Assembly (NCBI GenBank): GCA_015654605.1
Contig: JAATGO010000426.1
Span: forward strand, 1-6,996
Source: Betaproteobacteria bacterium
Lineage (GTDB): Bacteria; Pseudomonadota; Gammaproteobacteria; Burkholderiales; Burkholderiaceae
Reading direction: 5' to 3'
DNA length: 6,996 nt
The translations under genes and the position numbers were made by a program. Shown one piece after another: positions 1 to 6,058 of the stretch (position 1 is the first letter of the stretch; each line of letters starts with the position of its first letter). A model generated the notes under the pieces. The model did no database searches, was not told the origin of the DNA, and saw only the letters and a list, made by a program, of their open reading frames with translations.

Positions 1-365
1 AGAGACATGCGGGTCCCCCTTTGAAACATTTTTTGGGTTGGCTCGTTCCAAATTGTGTCTTTGGTATTTGGTAATTTGAGGTTAACGGGTGTTGGGGATA
101 GAAACAAAAGGAGATATGCAGAAGAGAGTGCATTTGGAATGAAGATTAGATAAAGACACCAAGGATAAAATTAGAAGGGTTGACTATGTTCCTTGTTAAG
201 TGTGGTGATAGCGGAGGGTTCTTGGTGTGACCATCCATCTGGGTTACAAAATGTCACTCAGAATCACCCTTCCTCCATTTGTAATTCATTTTAGGCTGAC
301 TTTAAGTTAGACGAAAGCATGTGTAGTAGGGTTATGGTGTAACTGCCGGAAGCAGTTCCTTTCCT
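1..365. other. Unassigned sequence with no gene, beyond the lpxH break
   Basis: I see no gene here. The plus-strand frames I read through the first part are broken by stops within a few dozen codons, and the minus-strand frames do not continue lpxH although its remaining two thirds should lie here. The plus strand is rich in G, A and T over 60-230, unlike the neighbouring genes. One small perfect hairpin is visible: AACTGC at 341-346 and GCAGTT at 352-357 around a 5-base loop, with no good U-run on either side, so it is a weak terminator candidate at best. A second imperfect pairing (GTGACC near 227 with GGTTAC near 242) is weaker. The stretch could be the edge of an inserted or rearranged segment, a degraded mobile element, or an assembly join. 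I cannot tell which, and I recognise no transposase fragment. Confidence 0.5.
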
Positions 366-602
366 TCATGGGAGGTTTAGATTGGCTCTATATTCTATGC
401 TGGTTGTGATGATTTCCTGGTGATAGGGTGCAGCAAGATCATCGTCTCCACCCCAGTATTCGAAAATATCTCCAAGCAGATATAGTTGCTGCGCATATCT
501 TCCATGCTGCGTCAAGAATCGGTAAAAAGCTTGCGTAGTAAGCGGCATGCCTGTTTGTAAATGCAAATCTGAAATAAAAAGTGCAACAGTTTCTGGTTGC
601 AC
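366..602 (-). pseudogene. lpxH: Truncated UDP-2,3-diacylglucosamine diphosphatase LpxH (5' fragment)
   Basis: LpxH hydrolyses UDP-2,3-diacylglucosamine to lipid X in lipid A synthesis, at the inner face of the cytoplasmic membrane. The 78-codon frame begins like a typical LpxH: ISDLHL at residues 10-15, LGDIFEYW at 43-50, then GDDD at 52-55. The first metal ligands are present (D12, H14, D45). Family resemblance fades after about residue 65, and an unrelated tail leads to a stop at 366-368. Intact LpxH is about 240-270 residues, so the GNRD, HGD and GHTHRP motifs that complete the two-metal site are missing, and I do not find them in other frames of the sequence to the left. The frame is open up to a GTG at 642-644, but the GTG at 600-602 has AAGGA six bases upstream and gives a more family-like N-terminus. 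It is the last gene of a ppiA-ppiB-lpxH set. The fragment cannot be catalytic as it stands. Confidence 0.85.
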
Positions 603-608
603 TTTTTG

Positions 609-613
609 TCCTT
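609..613 (-). promoter_or_regulatory. Shine-Dalgarno site that decides the lpxH start
   Basis: On the minus strand AAGGA lies six bases before the GTG at 600-602. The more distal GTG at 642-644 has no comparable site. This supports the internal GTG as the original lpxH start. The site lies downstream of the ppiB stop, so lpxH was probably translated independently from the shared transcript. Confidence 0.55.
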
Positions 614-654
614 GATGCGTCGATTTGACAGATGTCTGGGTCACAGGCGTTCCA

Positions 655-662
655 GGGGGGGG
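655..662. repeat. Homopolymer of eight G between ppiB and lpxH
   Basis: Eight consecutive G on the plus strand (C on the coding strand) directly follow the ppiB stop codon. The tract lies after that stop and before the preferred lpxH start, so length changes would not alter either reading frame. They could affect only the spacer between the two genes. Confidence 0.9.
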
Positions 663-663
663 C

Positions 664-1155
664 TTAGGCGTTTTCTTCGGCTTTTATGATGATGACATCT
701 TCGACAGGGACATCAGCAAACATGCCAGAACGCGTTGTTTTGACAGTCTTGATTTTATCAACAATATCCTTGCCTTCCGTTACTTTGCCGAATACAGCAT
801 AGCCCCAGCCATCTTGGCCTGGGTAATCAAGGAAGCTATTGTTTTTGACATTGATAAAAAACTGTGCGGAGGCGGAATGGGGATCCGATGTACGTGCCAT
901 TGCCAGGGTATATGGTTCATTTTTTAAGCCATTTTTAGCTTCGTTTTCGACTGGGTCTTTAGTCGATTTTTGCTTCATGCCAGGTTCAAAACCACCGCCT
1001 TGGATCATGAAGCCATCAATCACACGATGAAAGACGGTGCCGTTATAGTGACCAGACCTGACGTAAGCAAGAAAATTCTCAACGGATTTAGGTGCTTTTT
1101 CAGCGTTTAATTCAACGGTGAAGCTACCGTGATTGGTGGTGAAAGTAACTGCCAT
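664..1155 (-). CDS. ppiB: Cytoplasmic cyclophilin-type peptidyl-prolyl cis-trans isomerase (PpiB)
   Basis: A 163-residue cyclophilin that catalyses cis-trans isomerisation of X-Pro bonds in folding proteins. A single cyclophilin domain fills the protein. The active-site block is [15 protein letters not shown] at 42-56, with the expected R44, F49 and Q52, followed by LAMAR and QFFINV strands and GYAVFGKV. There is no signal peptide, which fits the cytoplasmic bacterial form of about 160-170 residues. The ATG at 1153-1155 is preceded by a strong purine-rich ribosome site, supporting this start. It follows ppiA by 68 bases on the same strand and precedes the lpxH fragment, so the three were probably one transcription unit. 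It is clearly paralogous to the PpiA next door, differing mainly in lacking its N-terminal export region. All key residues are present and I see no sign of decay. Confidence 0.96.
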   Translation of the reverse strand: MAVTFTTNHGSFTVELNAEKAPKSVENFLAYVRSGHYNGTVFHRVIDGFMIQGGGFEPGMKQKSTKDPVENEAKNGLKNEPYTLAMARTSDPHSASAQFFINVKNNSFLDYPGQDGWGYAVFGKVTEGKDIVDKIKTVKTTRSGMFADVPVEDVIIIKAEENA

Positions 1156-1160
1156 GTGTA

Positions 1161-1170
1161 TCCCTTCCTT
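1161..1170 (-). promoter_or_regulatory. Ribosome binding site of ppiB
   Basis: The minus strand reads AAGGAAGGGA, ending five bases before the ppiB ATG. It is among the best Shine-Dalgarno matches in the window and contrasts with the poor sites before ppiA, cysS and tilS. Confidence 0.7.
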
Positions 1171-1223
1171 ATGAATGAAATAATGAAATTGTTTGCGCTG
1201 ATGGAAATGGAAGCGCAGAACTG

Positions 1224-1832
1224 TTAATTGATCAATGAGGCCGATTTGATGATAACGGGTTCGATTGGTACATTATCGAACAAGCCTCTGTGACCGACTT
1301 GGACTTCATTAATTTTATTTACGACATCCGTGCCTGCGACAACCTTACCAAATACCGCGTATCCACTACCATCGTTACCAGGGTAGTCTAGGCTGCTGTT
1401 GTTGGCAACATTAATAAAGAACTGTGATGTAGCAGAATCCGGATCACGGGTACGTGCCATAGCGATGGTATAAATTTGATTCTTCAAGCCGTTTCCGGCT
1501 TCGTTTTTGATGGGGGCATCGGTTGTCATCGGGAACATGTTTTGATTAAATCCACCACCTTGGATCATGAATCCATTGATAACGCGATGGAAGATAGTTC
1601 CATCGTATTGCCCCTTTTTGACATATTTTAAGAAATTTGCTGTAGACAGCGGGGCTTGTACTGGGTTAAGTTCTAGTACGATATTACCTTTGCTGGTTTG
1701 TAATTGTACGTGCGGCGCAGCTGAGGAGATAGGAGCTGCAAGTGGCATTACCATTATGCCTAGCAGACTAAGGGCACAAAGAGTAGGCAAGCCGAAAGTA
1801 CAAAGTAGTATCCATTGGTGGCGAGATAGCAT
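1224..1832 (-). CDS. ppiA: Exported cyclophilin-type peptidyl-prolyl cis-trans isomerase (PpiA)
   Basis: A 202-residue cyclophilin, probably periplasmic, where it would speed prolyl isomerisation during folding of secreted and outer-membrane proteins. Residues 1 to about 39 form a signal-peptide-like region: a short N-terminus with R4 and H5, a long hydrophobic stretch (about 7-33), then a small-residue segment PISSAAP where cleavage is plausible. It could instead stay as a membrane anchor. The cyclophilin domain follows, with [15 protein letters not shown] at 81-95 (R83, F88, Q91), IAMAR, QFFINV and GYAVFGKV. The ATG at 1830-1832 has no good Shine-Dalgarno match, but it is the start that supplies the complete export signal. 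It is the first gene of the minus-strand set, 68 bases before ppiB, which is its paralogue by likely ancient tandem duplication. A candidate promoter lies about 50 bases upstream. Confidence 0.94.
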   Translation of the reverse strand: MLSRHQWILLCTFGLPTLCALSLLGIMVMPLAAPISSAAPHVQLQTSKGNIVLELNPVQAPLSTANFLKYVKKGQYDGTIFHRVINGFMIQGGGFNQNMFPMTTDAPIKNEAGNGLKNQIYTIAMARTRDPDSATSQFFINVANNSSLDYPGNDGSGYAVFGKVVAGTDVVNKINEVQVGHRGLFDNVPIEPVIIKSASLIN

Positions 1833-1880
1833 AAGACGACAACCGTTTATAAATAAAAGTTTATGGAGAGTTTTTTGATT

Positions 1881-1909
1881 GACAATACCCGTGACATTTT
1901 TATTGTCCA
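1881..1909 (-). promoter_or_regulatory. Candidate ppiA promoter overlapping an inverted repeat
   Basis: On the minus strand TGGACA (1909-1904) is separated by 16 bases from TATTGT (1887-1882), a moderate sigma-70-like pair that would start transcription about 44 bases before the ppiA ATG. The same bases hold a perfect 7-bp inverted repeat, GACAATA at 1881-1887 and TATTGTC at 1901-1907, with a 13-base spacer. One arm covers the -10 box and the other overlaps the -35 box, as an operator would. The match to promoter consensus is only partial, and a chance repeat in AT-rich DNA is possible. Confidence 0.35.
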
Positions 1910-2633
1910 GCGCATGGTATTTTGTTAATAGATAAAGGCAAAGGCTTGTCGACGATTCCGGTAAGGGAGAATCTTCAGGTTATTAAAATGGTATTGATGA
2001 AGTATTTTGGGTTTTCGGTGTCAACTTGTTTCATATGTTGTACTTTTGCTCCTGTTACTGTTCTTTCTCATGTTTGTAACTTCTGTCACTGTAAGCATTT
2101 TGGCGATTAGGATGAAAATGCATGCACGCAGAAGCGAGAGCTATTATTTGCCTATCATCGGCAAATATCTATGATTCTGCTAATATCGATTCTTCTTAAT
2201 TGTATCATCCGTGCGTTTTGTCAGCTATAGAACATAGCAATAATTTTCCTATCAAGCATAAAAATAGTAGGCTAATCAACAATATGTGCCCGGATACAAT
2301 AACGTAACGGCTTTGCGATAAAAATGTTCTGCGTGAAATAGCTCAATATTGTGATAAATATACAGATATTCAATGAGAATGGTTTTCATCAATGTTATAC
2401 TCAGCGTGGTCGAACGACTGCGAATGGGGACAAAAGCAGGGGCAATAGTGTTGGATCAACAACGCTGGATTAACAATAGTGGGTGCGTTTTATACAGAGG
2501 TATTTTGAGAGTTATAGCTATCTTGTTGCATTCATGAGGTCACCGCTTAAGAGCATTGTTGTCGCGCCCAAAAGGTGCTGATATTGATCATAGTGTCGTT
2601 GCATTCGCAGGCGATAAAATACGTTTTCCATTC
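1910..2633. other. Long divergent intergenic region without a convincing gene
   Basis: This stretch separates minus-strand ppiA from plus-strand cysS. I looked through it on both strands for a protein or tRNA and found none I can support. Stops are frequent. The longest open frames are about 60 codons and resemble no family, apart from short segments discussed in the findings. It contains an 8-bp hairpin at 2145-2167 and a weaker one, GTGTTG at 2448-2453 with CAACGC at 2460-2465. In related Burkholderiales, as I recall them, a tetratricopeptide-repeat gene lies about here, so this may be a degraded gene plus the regulatory region of cysS. No strong promoter for cysS stands out. Confidence 0.55.
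2145..2167. repeat. Perfect 8-bp hairpin in the ppiA-cysS gap
   Basis: TATTTGCC at 2145-2152 and GGCAAATA at 2160-2167 pair perfectly around a 7-base loop. No T-run follows on either strand, so it is not a typical intrinsic terminator. It could be a protein-binding site, a short RNA hairpin or chance. Confidence 0.4.
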
Positions 2634-4055
2634 ATGAGCATTCTAAAAATTTATAATACGCTAGCGCGTGAGAAGCAGATATTTTCCCCTATAGAACCAG
2701 GCAAGGTACGTTTGTACGTGTGTGGCATGACCGTCTACGACTATTGTCATCTTGGGCATGCGCGTGTAATGGTCGTATTTGATGTGGTGCAGCGTTGGTT
2801 GCGCGCGTCTTCCTATGCTGTGACTTATGTGCGTAATATTACTGATATTGACGATAAAATTATTCAGCGTGCCGCGGAAAATCATGAGTCTATTACACAA
2901 CTGACACAACGTTTTATTGATGCAATGGAGCAGGATTCTGCCGCTCTTGGCGTCCTCAAGCCTGACTACCAACCGCGTGCGACATCATATATTGCGCAAA
3001 TGCAGGCACTGATTCAGCAACTACAGAATAATGGATTGGCGTATCAAGGCAGCAACGGAGATGTGAATTATTCGGTACGTGATTTTCCCGGGTACGGTAA
3101 ATTATCAGGCAAGTCTCTGGATGATTTACGCGCAGGAGAGCGTGTTGACATCAACACCAGTAAGCAGGATCCACTCGATTTTGTACTTTGGAAAGCAGCG
3201 AAAAAAAATGAGCCGGACGAGGTGAAGTGGGATTCTCCATGGGGTAAAGGAAGGCCTGGTTGGCACATCGAGTGCTCTGCAATGGCCGATGCATTATTAG
3301 GTGAACATTTTGATATTCATGGCGGAGGTCAGGATCTGCAGTTTCCACATCATGAAAATGAAATTGCGCAATCAGAGGGTGCACATCGGCATCCCTTTGT
3401 GAATTACTGGATGCACAATGGCTTTGTCCGTGTTGACAACGAGAAGATGTCAAAGTCGCTAGGAAATTTTTTCACCATTCGGGATGTGCTGAAAAAATAT
3501 GATGCCGAAGTAGTCCGATTTTTTATTTTGCGGGCGCATTATCGCAGCCCGTTAAATTATTCTGATGCGCATCTGGATGATGCCAGGCAGGCATTGACAC
3601 GACTTTATACGGCATTGACTGTGATTCCTGATGTGCAGCCCAGTCTTGATTGGGATGAGGCACATGCCGTTCGTTTTAAAGATGCCATGGATGACGATTT
3701 CAATACACCTGTAGCAGTAGCGGTGTTATTTGACTTGGTCAATGAAGTGAACCGAACAAAATCGGTGTTGTTGGCGCAACAATTAAAAGGATTGGCGGGC
3801 GTGATTGGTTTGCTGGAAAGACCCGCCGTCGATTTCCTGAAGGGGCGTACAGCCATCGGTCTGACAACGGAGAGTGATACAGAAGATGAGAGTACTCCAT
3901 CTGAGGCATGGATAGAGCAGCAAATTATTGCACGTAGTGCTGCTAAGCAAGAACGGAACTTTGCCAAAGCAGACAGCATTAGATCAGAATTGATAGCTAA
4001 GGGGATTACCTTGGAAGACAAACCTGACGGTCAGACTCAATGGCGGAGACGCTGA
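2634..4055 (+). CDS. cysS: Cysteinyl-tRNA synthetase
   Basis: Cytoplasmic class I aminoacyl-tRNA synthetase that joins L-cysteine to tRNA-Cys with ATP; essential for translation. The 473 residues match the usual ~460-480. Visible parts: the catalytic Rossmann fold from residue ~25, with zinc ligands C30, C214, H239 and E243 that bind the cysteine thiol; the HIGH signature as HLGH at 39-42; [15 protein letters not shown] at 229-243; the KMSKS loop at 271-275; then the helical C-terminal anticodon-binding region (DALT/DFNTP region 350-400 and a final charged helical segment). The frame is open back to 2556, but the ATG at 2634 gives the family N-terminus ([10 protein letters not shown]) and I choose it, although no clear Shine-Dalgarno site precedes it. 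The last 16 bases overlap the glycosylase frame, indicating cotranscription. All signature residues are intact. Confidence 0.97.
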   Translation: MSILKIYNTLAREKQIFSPIEPGKVRLYVCGMTVYDYCHLGHARVMVVFDVVQRWLRASSYAVTYVRNITDIDDKIIQRAAENHESITQLTQRFIDAMEQDSAALGVLKPDYQPRATSYIAQMQALIQQLQNNGLAYQGSNGDVNYSVRDFPGYGKLSGKSLDDLRAGERVDINTSKQDPLDFVLWKAAKKNEPDEVKWDSPWGKGRPGWHIECSAMADALLGEHFDIHGGGQDLQFPHHENEIAQSEGAHRHPFVNYWMHNGFVRVDNEKMSKSLGNFFTIRDVLKKYDAEVVRFFILRAHYRSPLNYSDAHLDDARQALTRLYTALTVIPDVQPSLDWDEAHAVRFKDAMDDDFNTPVAVAVLFDLVNEVNRTKSVLLAQQLKGLAGVIGLLERPAVDFLKGRTAIGLTTESDTEDESTPSEAWIEQQIIARSAAKQERNFAKADSIRSELIAKGITLEDKPDGQTQWRRR

Positions 4056-4693
4056 CAACTATGATAAAAAATAGAAAGGTTGAATCTTGTATTCCAGAGT
4101 ACTGGGAGGATGCAAAAGCGGAACTGATGAAGCGCGACCGAATCATGTCCAAGTTGATTCCAAAGTTTGGGGATTTGCAACTGACGGGACGTGGCGATCC
4201 ATTCATGACACTGGCGCGTTCCATCATTGGTCAACAGGTATCAACGCAACTGGCGCAACTGACATGGCAACGCTTTTTGCAAATTTGTCCGAAATGTGTC
4301 CCTGCACAGGTTATTCGGGCGGGCAATGCCAATTTGATGACGTGTGGCTTGTCTAAGCGCAAGGCAGAATATATTCTTGATTTGGCTAATCATTTCAAGG
4401 CGAAGAGTGTCCATCCCGATCAATGGGCAAGGATGGATGATGAGGCTGTGATTGCGGAAATGCTGCAGATTCGTGGAATTGGTCGCTGGACGGCAGAAAT
4501 GTTTTTAATCTTTAATTTATTGCGTCCGAATATATTGCCTTTAGATGATCCAGGCTTGCTCAAAGGCATCAGTATGAGCTATTTTTCAGGGGAGCCTGTA
4601 TCACGTAGTGATGCGCGTGAGGTTGCTGCCAACTGGGAGCCCTGGCGTACGGTGGCGACATGGTATTTATGGCGCAGCCTGGATTCCATGTAG
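4040..4693 (+). CDS. alkA: DNA-3-methyladenine glycosylase II family protein (HhH-GPD)
   Basis: A 217-residue base-excision repair glycosylase expected to release alkylated purines such as 3-methyladenine from DNA, leaving an abasic site. Key parts: [11 protein letters not shown] at 58-68, typical of the first helices of the fold; a helix-hairpin-helix near 141-153 ([13 protein letters not shown]) for DNA backbone contact; and LPLDD at 166-170, whose second aspartate (D170) corresponds to the catalytic Asp of the AlkA/GPD family. The C-terminal [17 protein letters not shown] (199-214) is characteristic of these glycosylases. Length suits the short bacterial members, which lack the extra N-terminal domain of E. 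coli AlkA. The ATG at 4040 overlaps cysS by 16 bases; a second ATG at 4061, with GGAG 12 bases before it, would shorten the protein by seven residues and is equally credible. Exact base specificity cannot be read from sequence. Confidence 0.92.
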   Translation: MAETLTTMIKNRKVESCIPEYWEDAKAELMKRDRIMSKLIPKFGDLQLTGRGDPFMTLARSIIGQQVSTQLAQLTWQRFLQICPKCVPAQVIRAGNANLMTCGLSKRKAEYILDLANHFKAKSVHPDQWARMDDEAVIAEMLQIRGIGRWTAEMFLIFNLLRPNILPLDDPGLLKGISMSYFSGEPVSRSDAREVAANWEPWRTVATWYLWRSLDSM

Positions 4694-4701
4694 GCTAATA
4701 A

Positions 4702-4732
4702 TTGATCTGCTGACGCTGGTGCCTGTTATACT
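4702..4732 (+). promoter_or_regulatory. Candidate promoter for accA (extended -10)
   Basis: TATACT at 4727-4732 is preceded by TGT, giving an extended -10 element. TTGATC at 4702-4707 is a fair -35 at a long 19-base spacing, which extended -10 promoters tolerate. Transcription would begin near 4739, leaving a leader of about 240 bases before accA. It lies in the gap just after the glycosylase stop, where a promoter for the next gene would be expected. This is pattern matching only. Confidence 0.45.
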
Positions 4733-4753
4733 GCGAGCCGATACTTTTTTAAT

Positions 4754-4769
4754 GGGTGTTATAACATCC
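4754..4769. promoter_or_regulatory. Palindrome just downstream of the accA promoter candidate
   Basis: GGGTGTTATAACATCC contains a perfect 10-base palindrome (TGTTATAACA, 4757-4766) flanked by GG and CC arms with one G/T mismatch. Its position, about 15-30 bases after the inferred transcription start, would suit a repressor operator. No cognate regulator is identifiable in the window. Confidence 0.35.
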
Positions 4770-4792
4770 GCGAAGGGTGTTTTCCATGATGT

Positions 4793-4826
4793 TGGCGTAC
4801 ATGGTAATGTTTGTTGTACTTGCCAT
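4793..4826 (+). other. Alternative stem-loops in the accA leader
   Basis: Two competing hairpins can be drawn. TGGCGTAC (4793-4800) pairs with GTAC (4816-4819) and GCCA (4822-4825) across a two-base bulge. ATGGTAA (4801-4807) pairs with TTGCCAT (4820-4826) with one G-U pair. They share the 3' bases and exclude each other. There is no known riboswitch signature, so this may be chance. The remaining gap up to accA holds nothing else I recognise. Confidence 0.25.
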
Positions 4827-4967
4827 TCAGGAAAATCCCCAAAACGCTCTGCAGGGACGTTTATGTGTTGAGGTACCAGTTATTTGGTTTCCTGTATGCA
4901 ACTTTTACTCGTTTCGTGATCAGATGCGTTTGTAATCATAGATATTGATGAAATAAGTTCTAGATAT

Positions 4968-4973
4968 AAAGGA
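4968..4973 (+). promoter_or_regulatory. Ribosome binding site of accA, deciding the start
   Basis: AAAGGA ends five bases before the ATG at 4979. An in-frame GTG at 4976 directly precedes this ATG but would leave only two bases of spacing, so the ATG is the better start. Confidence 0.7.
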
Positions 4974-4978
4974 ACGTG

Positions 4979-5953
4979 ATGAGCAAACCGACCACGACAT
5001 TTCTGGGTTTTGAGCAGGCTATTGCTGAATTAGACACAAAAATTGAAGAATTGCGCTTCGTACAAGATGATTCTGCTGTTGATATTTCGGAAGAAATTGA
5101 GCGCTTAGTCAAAAAAAGTCAGCAATTAACTAAAGAAATTTATGCAAAGCTGACTCCCTGGCAAGTTTCACAGATTGCACGTCACCCACAACGCCCCTAT
5201 ACGCTGGATTATGTGAACGCCATATTTACTGATTTTCATGAGTTACATGGCGACCGTAGCTATGCGGACGATTTGTCTATTGTAGGTGGCCTGGCACGCT
5301 TCAATGGGCAGTCATGCATGGTGATTGGTCATCAAAAAGGTCGTGATACCAAAGAGCGTGCTTTACGTAACTTTGGCATGCCAAAACCGGAAGGGTATCG
5401 TAAGGCGATGCGTTTGATGAAGGTTGCTGAAAAATTCAATCTTCCTATTTTTACCTTTATTGACACACCAGGCGCGTTCCCTGGTATTGATGCAGAAGAG
5501 CGGGGTCAGTCTGAGGCCATTGGTCATAATCTGTATGTCATGGCTGAATTGAAGGTTCCTCTGATTGCAACGATTATTGGTGAGGGGGGATCCGGTGGCG
5601 CTTTAGCAATTGCAGTGGGTGACTCGGTGTTGATGTTGCAATATGCAACGTATTCCGTTATCTCTCCAGAAGGTTGCGCTTCCATTCTATGGAAAACGTC
5701 AGAGCGTGCCTCAGATGCTGCAGAGGCATTAGGCCTAACAGCGCACCGCTTGAAGGCCAATGGCTTGATTGATAAGATTGTCAATGAGCCTTTGGGAGGA
5801 GCACACCGGGACCCGAAACAAATGGCAGCATTGCTCAAGCGAGCACTCGCTGATACCTTGCGTCAGTTCCAGGGGGTAAAAACGAAAGATTTGCTGGCTG
5901 CCCGGCATGAAAAACTGATGAGCTATGGCAAATTCAAGGAGCTTGATGCGTAA
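4979..5953 (+). CDS. accA: Acetyl-CoA carboxylase carboxyltransferase subunit alpha
   Basis: AccA pairs with AccD to form the cytoplasmic carboxyltransferase that moves the carboxyl group from biotin on AccB to acetyl-CoA, making malonyl-CoA for fatty acid synthesis. The 324 residues match the usual ~320. Visible parts: an N-terminal helical region with the AccA motif [15 protein letters not shown] (11-25), [21 protein letters not shown] (58-78), then the crotonase-like carboxyltransferase core with [12 protein letters not shown] (116-127), [23 protein letters not shown] (160-182) and [15 protein letters not shown] (201-215), whose backbone amides form the oxyanion hole, and [12 protein letters not shown] (228-239). 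The zinc ribbon belongs to AccD, so its absence is normal. The start ATG has a good ribosome site. It is followed by tilS after 105 bases, a common Burkholderiales order. Fully intact. Confidence 0.98.
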   Translation: MSKPTTTFLGFEQAIAELDTKIEELRFVQDDSAVDISEEIERLVKKSQQLTKEIYAKLTPWQVSQIARHPQRPYTLDYVNAIFTDFHELHGDRSYADDLSIVGGLARFNGQSCMVIGHQKGRDTKERALRNFGMPKPEGYRKAMRLMKVAEKFNLPIFTFIDTPGAFPGIDAEERGQSEAIGHNLYVMAELKVPLIATIIGEGGSGGALAIAVGDSVLMLQYATYSVISPEGCASILWKTSERASDAAEALGLTAHRLKANGLIDKIVNEPLGGAHRDPKQMAALLKRALADTLRQFQGVKTKDLLAARHEKLMSYGKFKELDA

Positions 5954-5974
5954 TTGAGAGAATTCGCATAAAAA

Positions 5975-6017
5975 GTGCTCGCAGCATGAATTGATAGTTT
6001 ATCGATTGGGTGAGCAC
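5975..6017 (+). terminator. Stem-loop between accA and tilS, possible terminator or attenuating hairpin
   Basis: GTGCTC (5975-5980) pairs with GAGCAC (6012-6017). Inside it AATTGAT (5989-5995) pairs with ATCGATT (6001-6007) around a 5-base loop, with one G-U pair in RNA. The two stems are separated by unpaired bases (8 on the left, 4 on the right). The 3' flank is only loosely T-rich (TTTTGTATTATT from 6032) and begins about 15 bases away, so this is not a textbook intrinsic terminator. It is the only clear structure in the gap, and it lies 22 bases after the accA stop. Confidence 0.35.
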
Positions 6018-6058
6018 AGCATGCCTCATGATTTTGTATTATTGAATGCCCGAAAAAC

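Noticed and set aside
341..357. Intrinsic terminator at the lpxH end
   Set aside because: The stem is only 6 bp and no U-run follows on the minus strand; kept only as a note in the unassigned region.
603..644. Earlier GTG start for lpxH at 642-644
   Set aside because: It lacks a ribosome site and adds 14 residues not typical of LpxH; the GTG at 600-602 has AAGGA at good spacing.
625..927. 100-codon plus-strand frame
   Set aside because: It lies antisense to ppiB, whose cyclophilin motifs are unmistakable; no family resemblance in the opposite frame.
2556..2633. N-terminal extension of CysS from a TTG at 2556
   Set aside because: The extra 26 residues do not look like the family, whose N-terminus matches [10 protein letters not shown] from the ATG at 2634.
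3605..4021. 138-codon minus-strand frame
   Set aside because: Antisense shadow of the cysS C-terminal region; Ser/Ala-rich composition is a by-product of the opposite coding frame.
4608..4871. 87-codon plus-strand frame running out of the glycosylase gene into the gap
   Set aside because: It overlaps the conserved glycosylase C-terminus in another frame and shows no recognisable domain in its unique part.
5524..5838. 104-codon minus-strand frame
   Set aside because: Antisense shadow of the conserved accA core.
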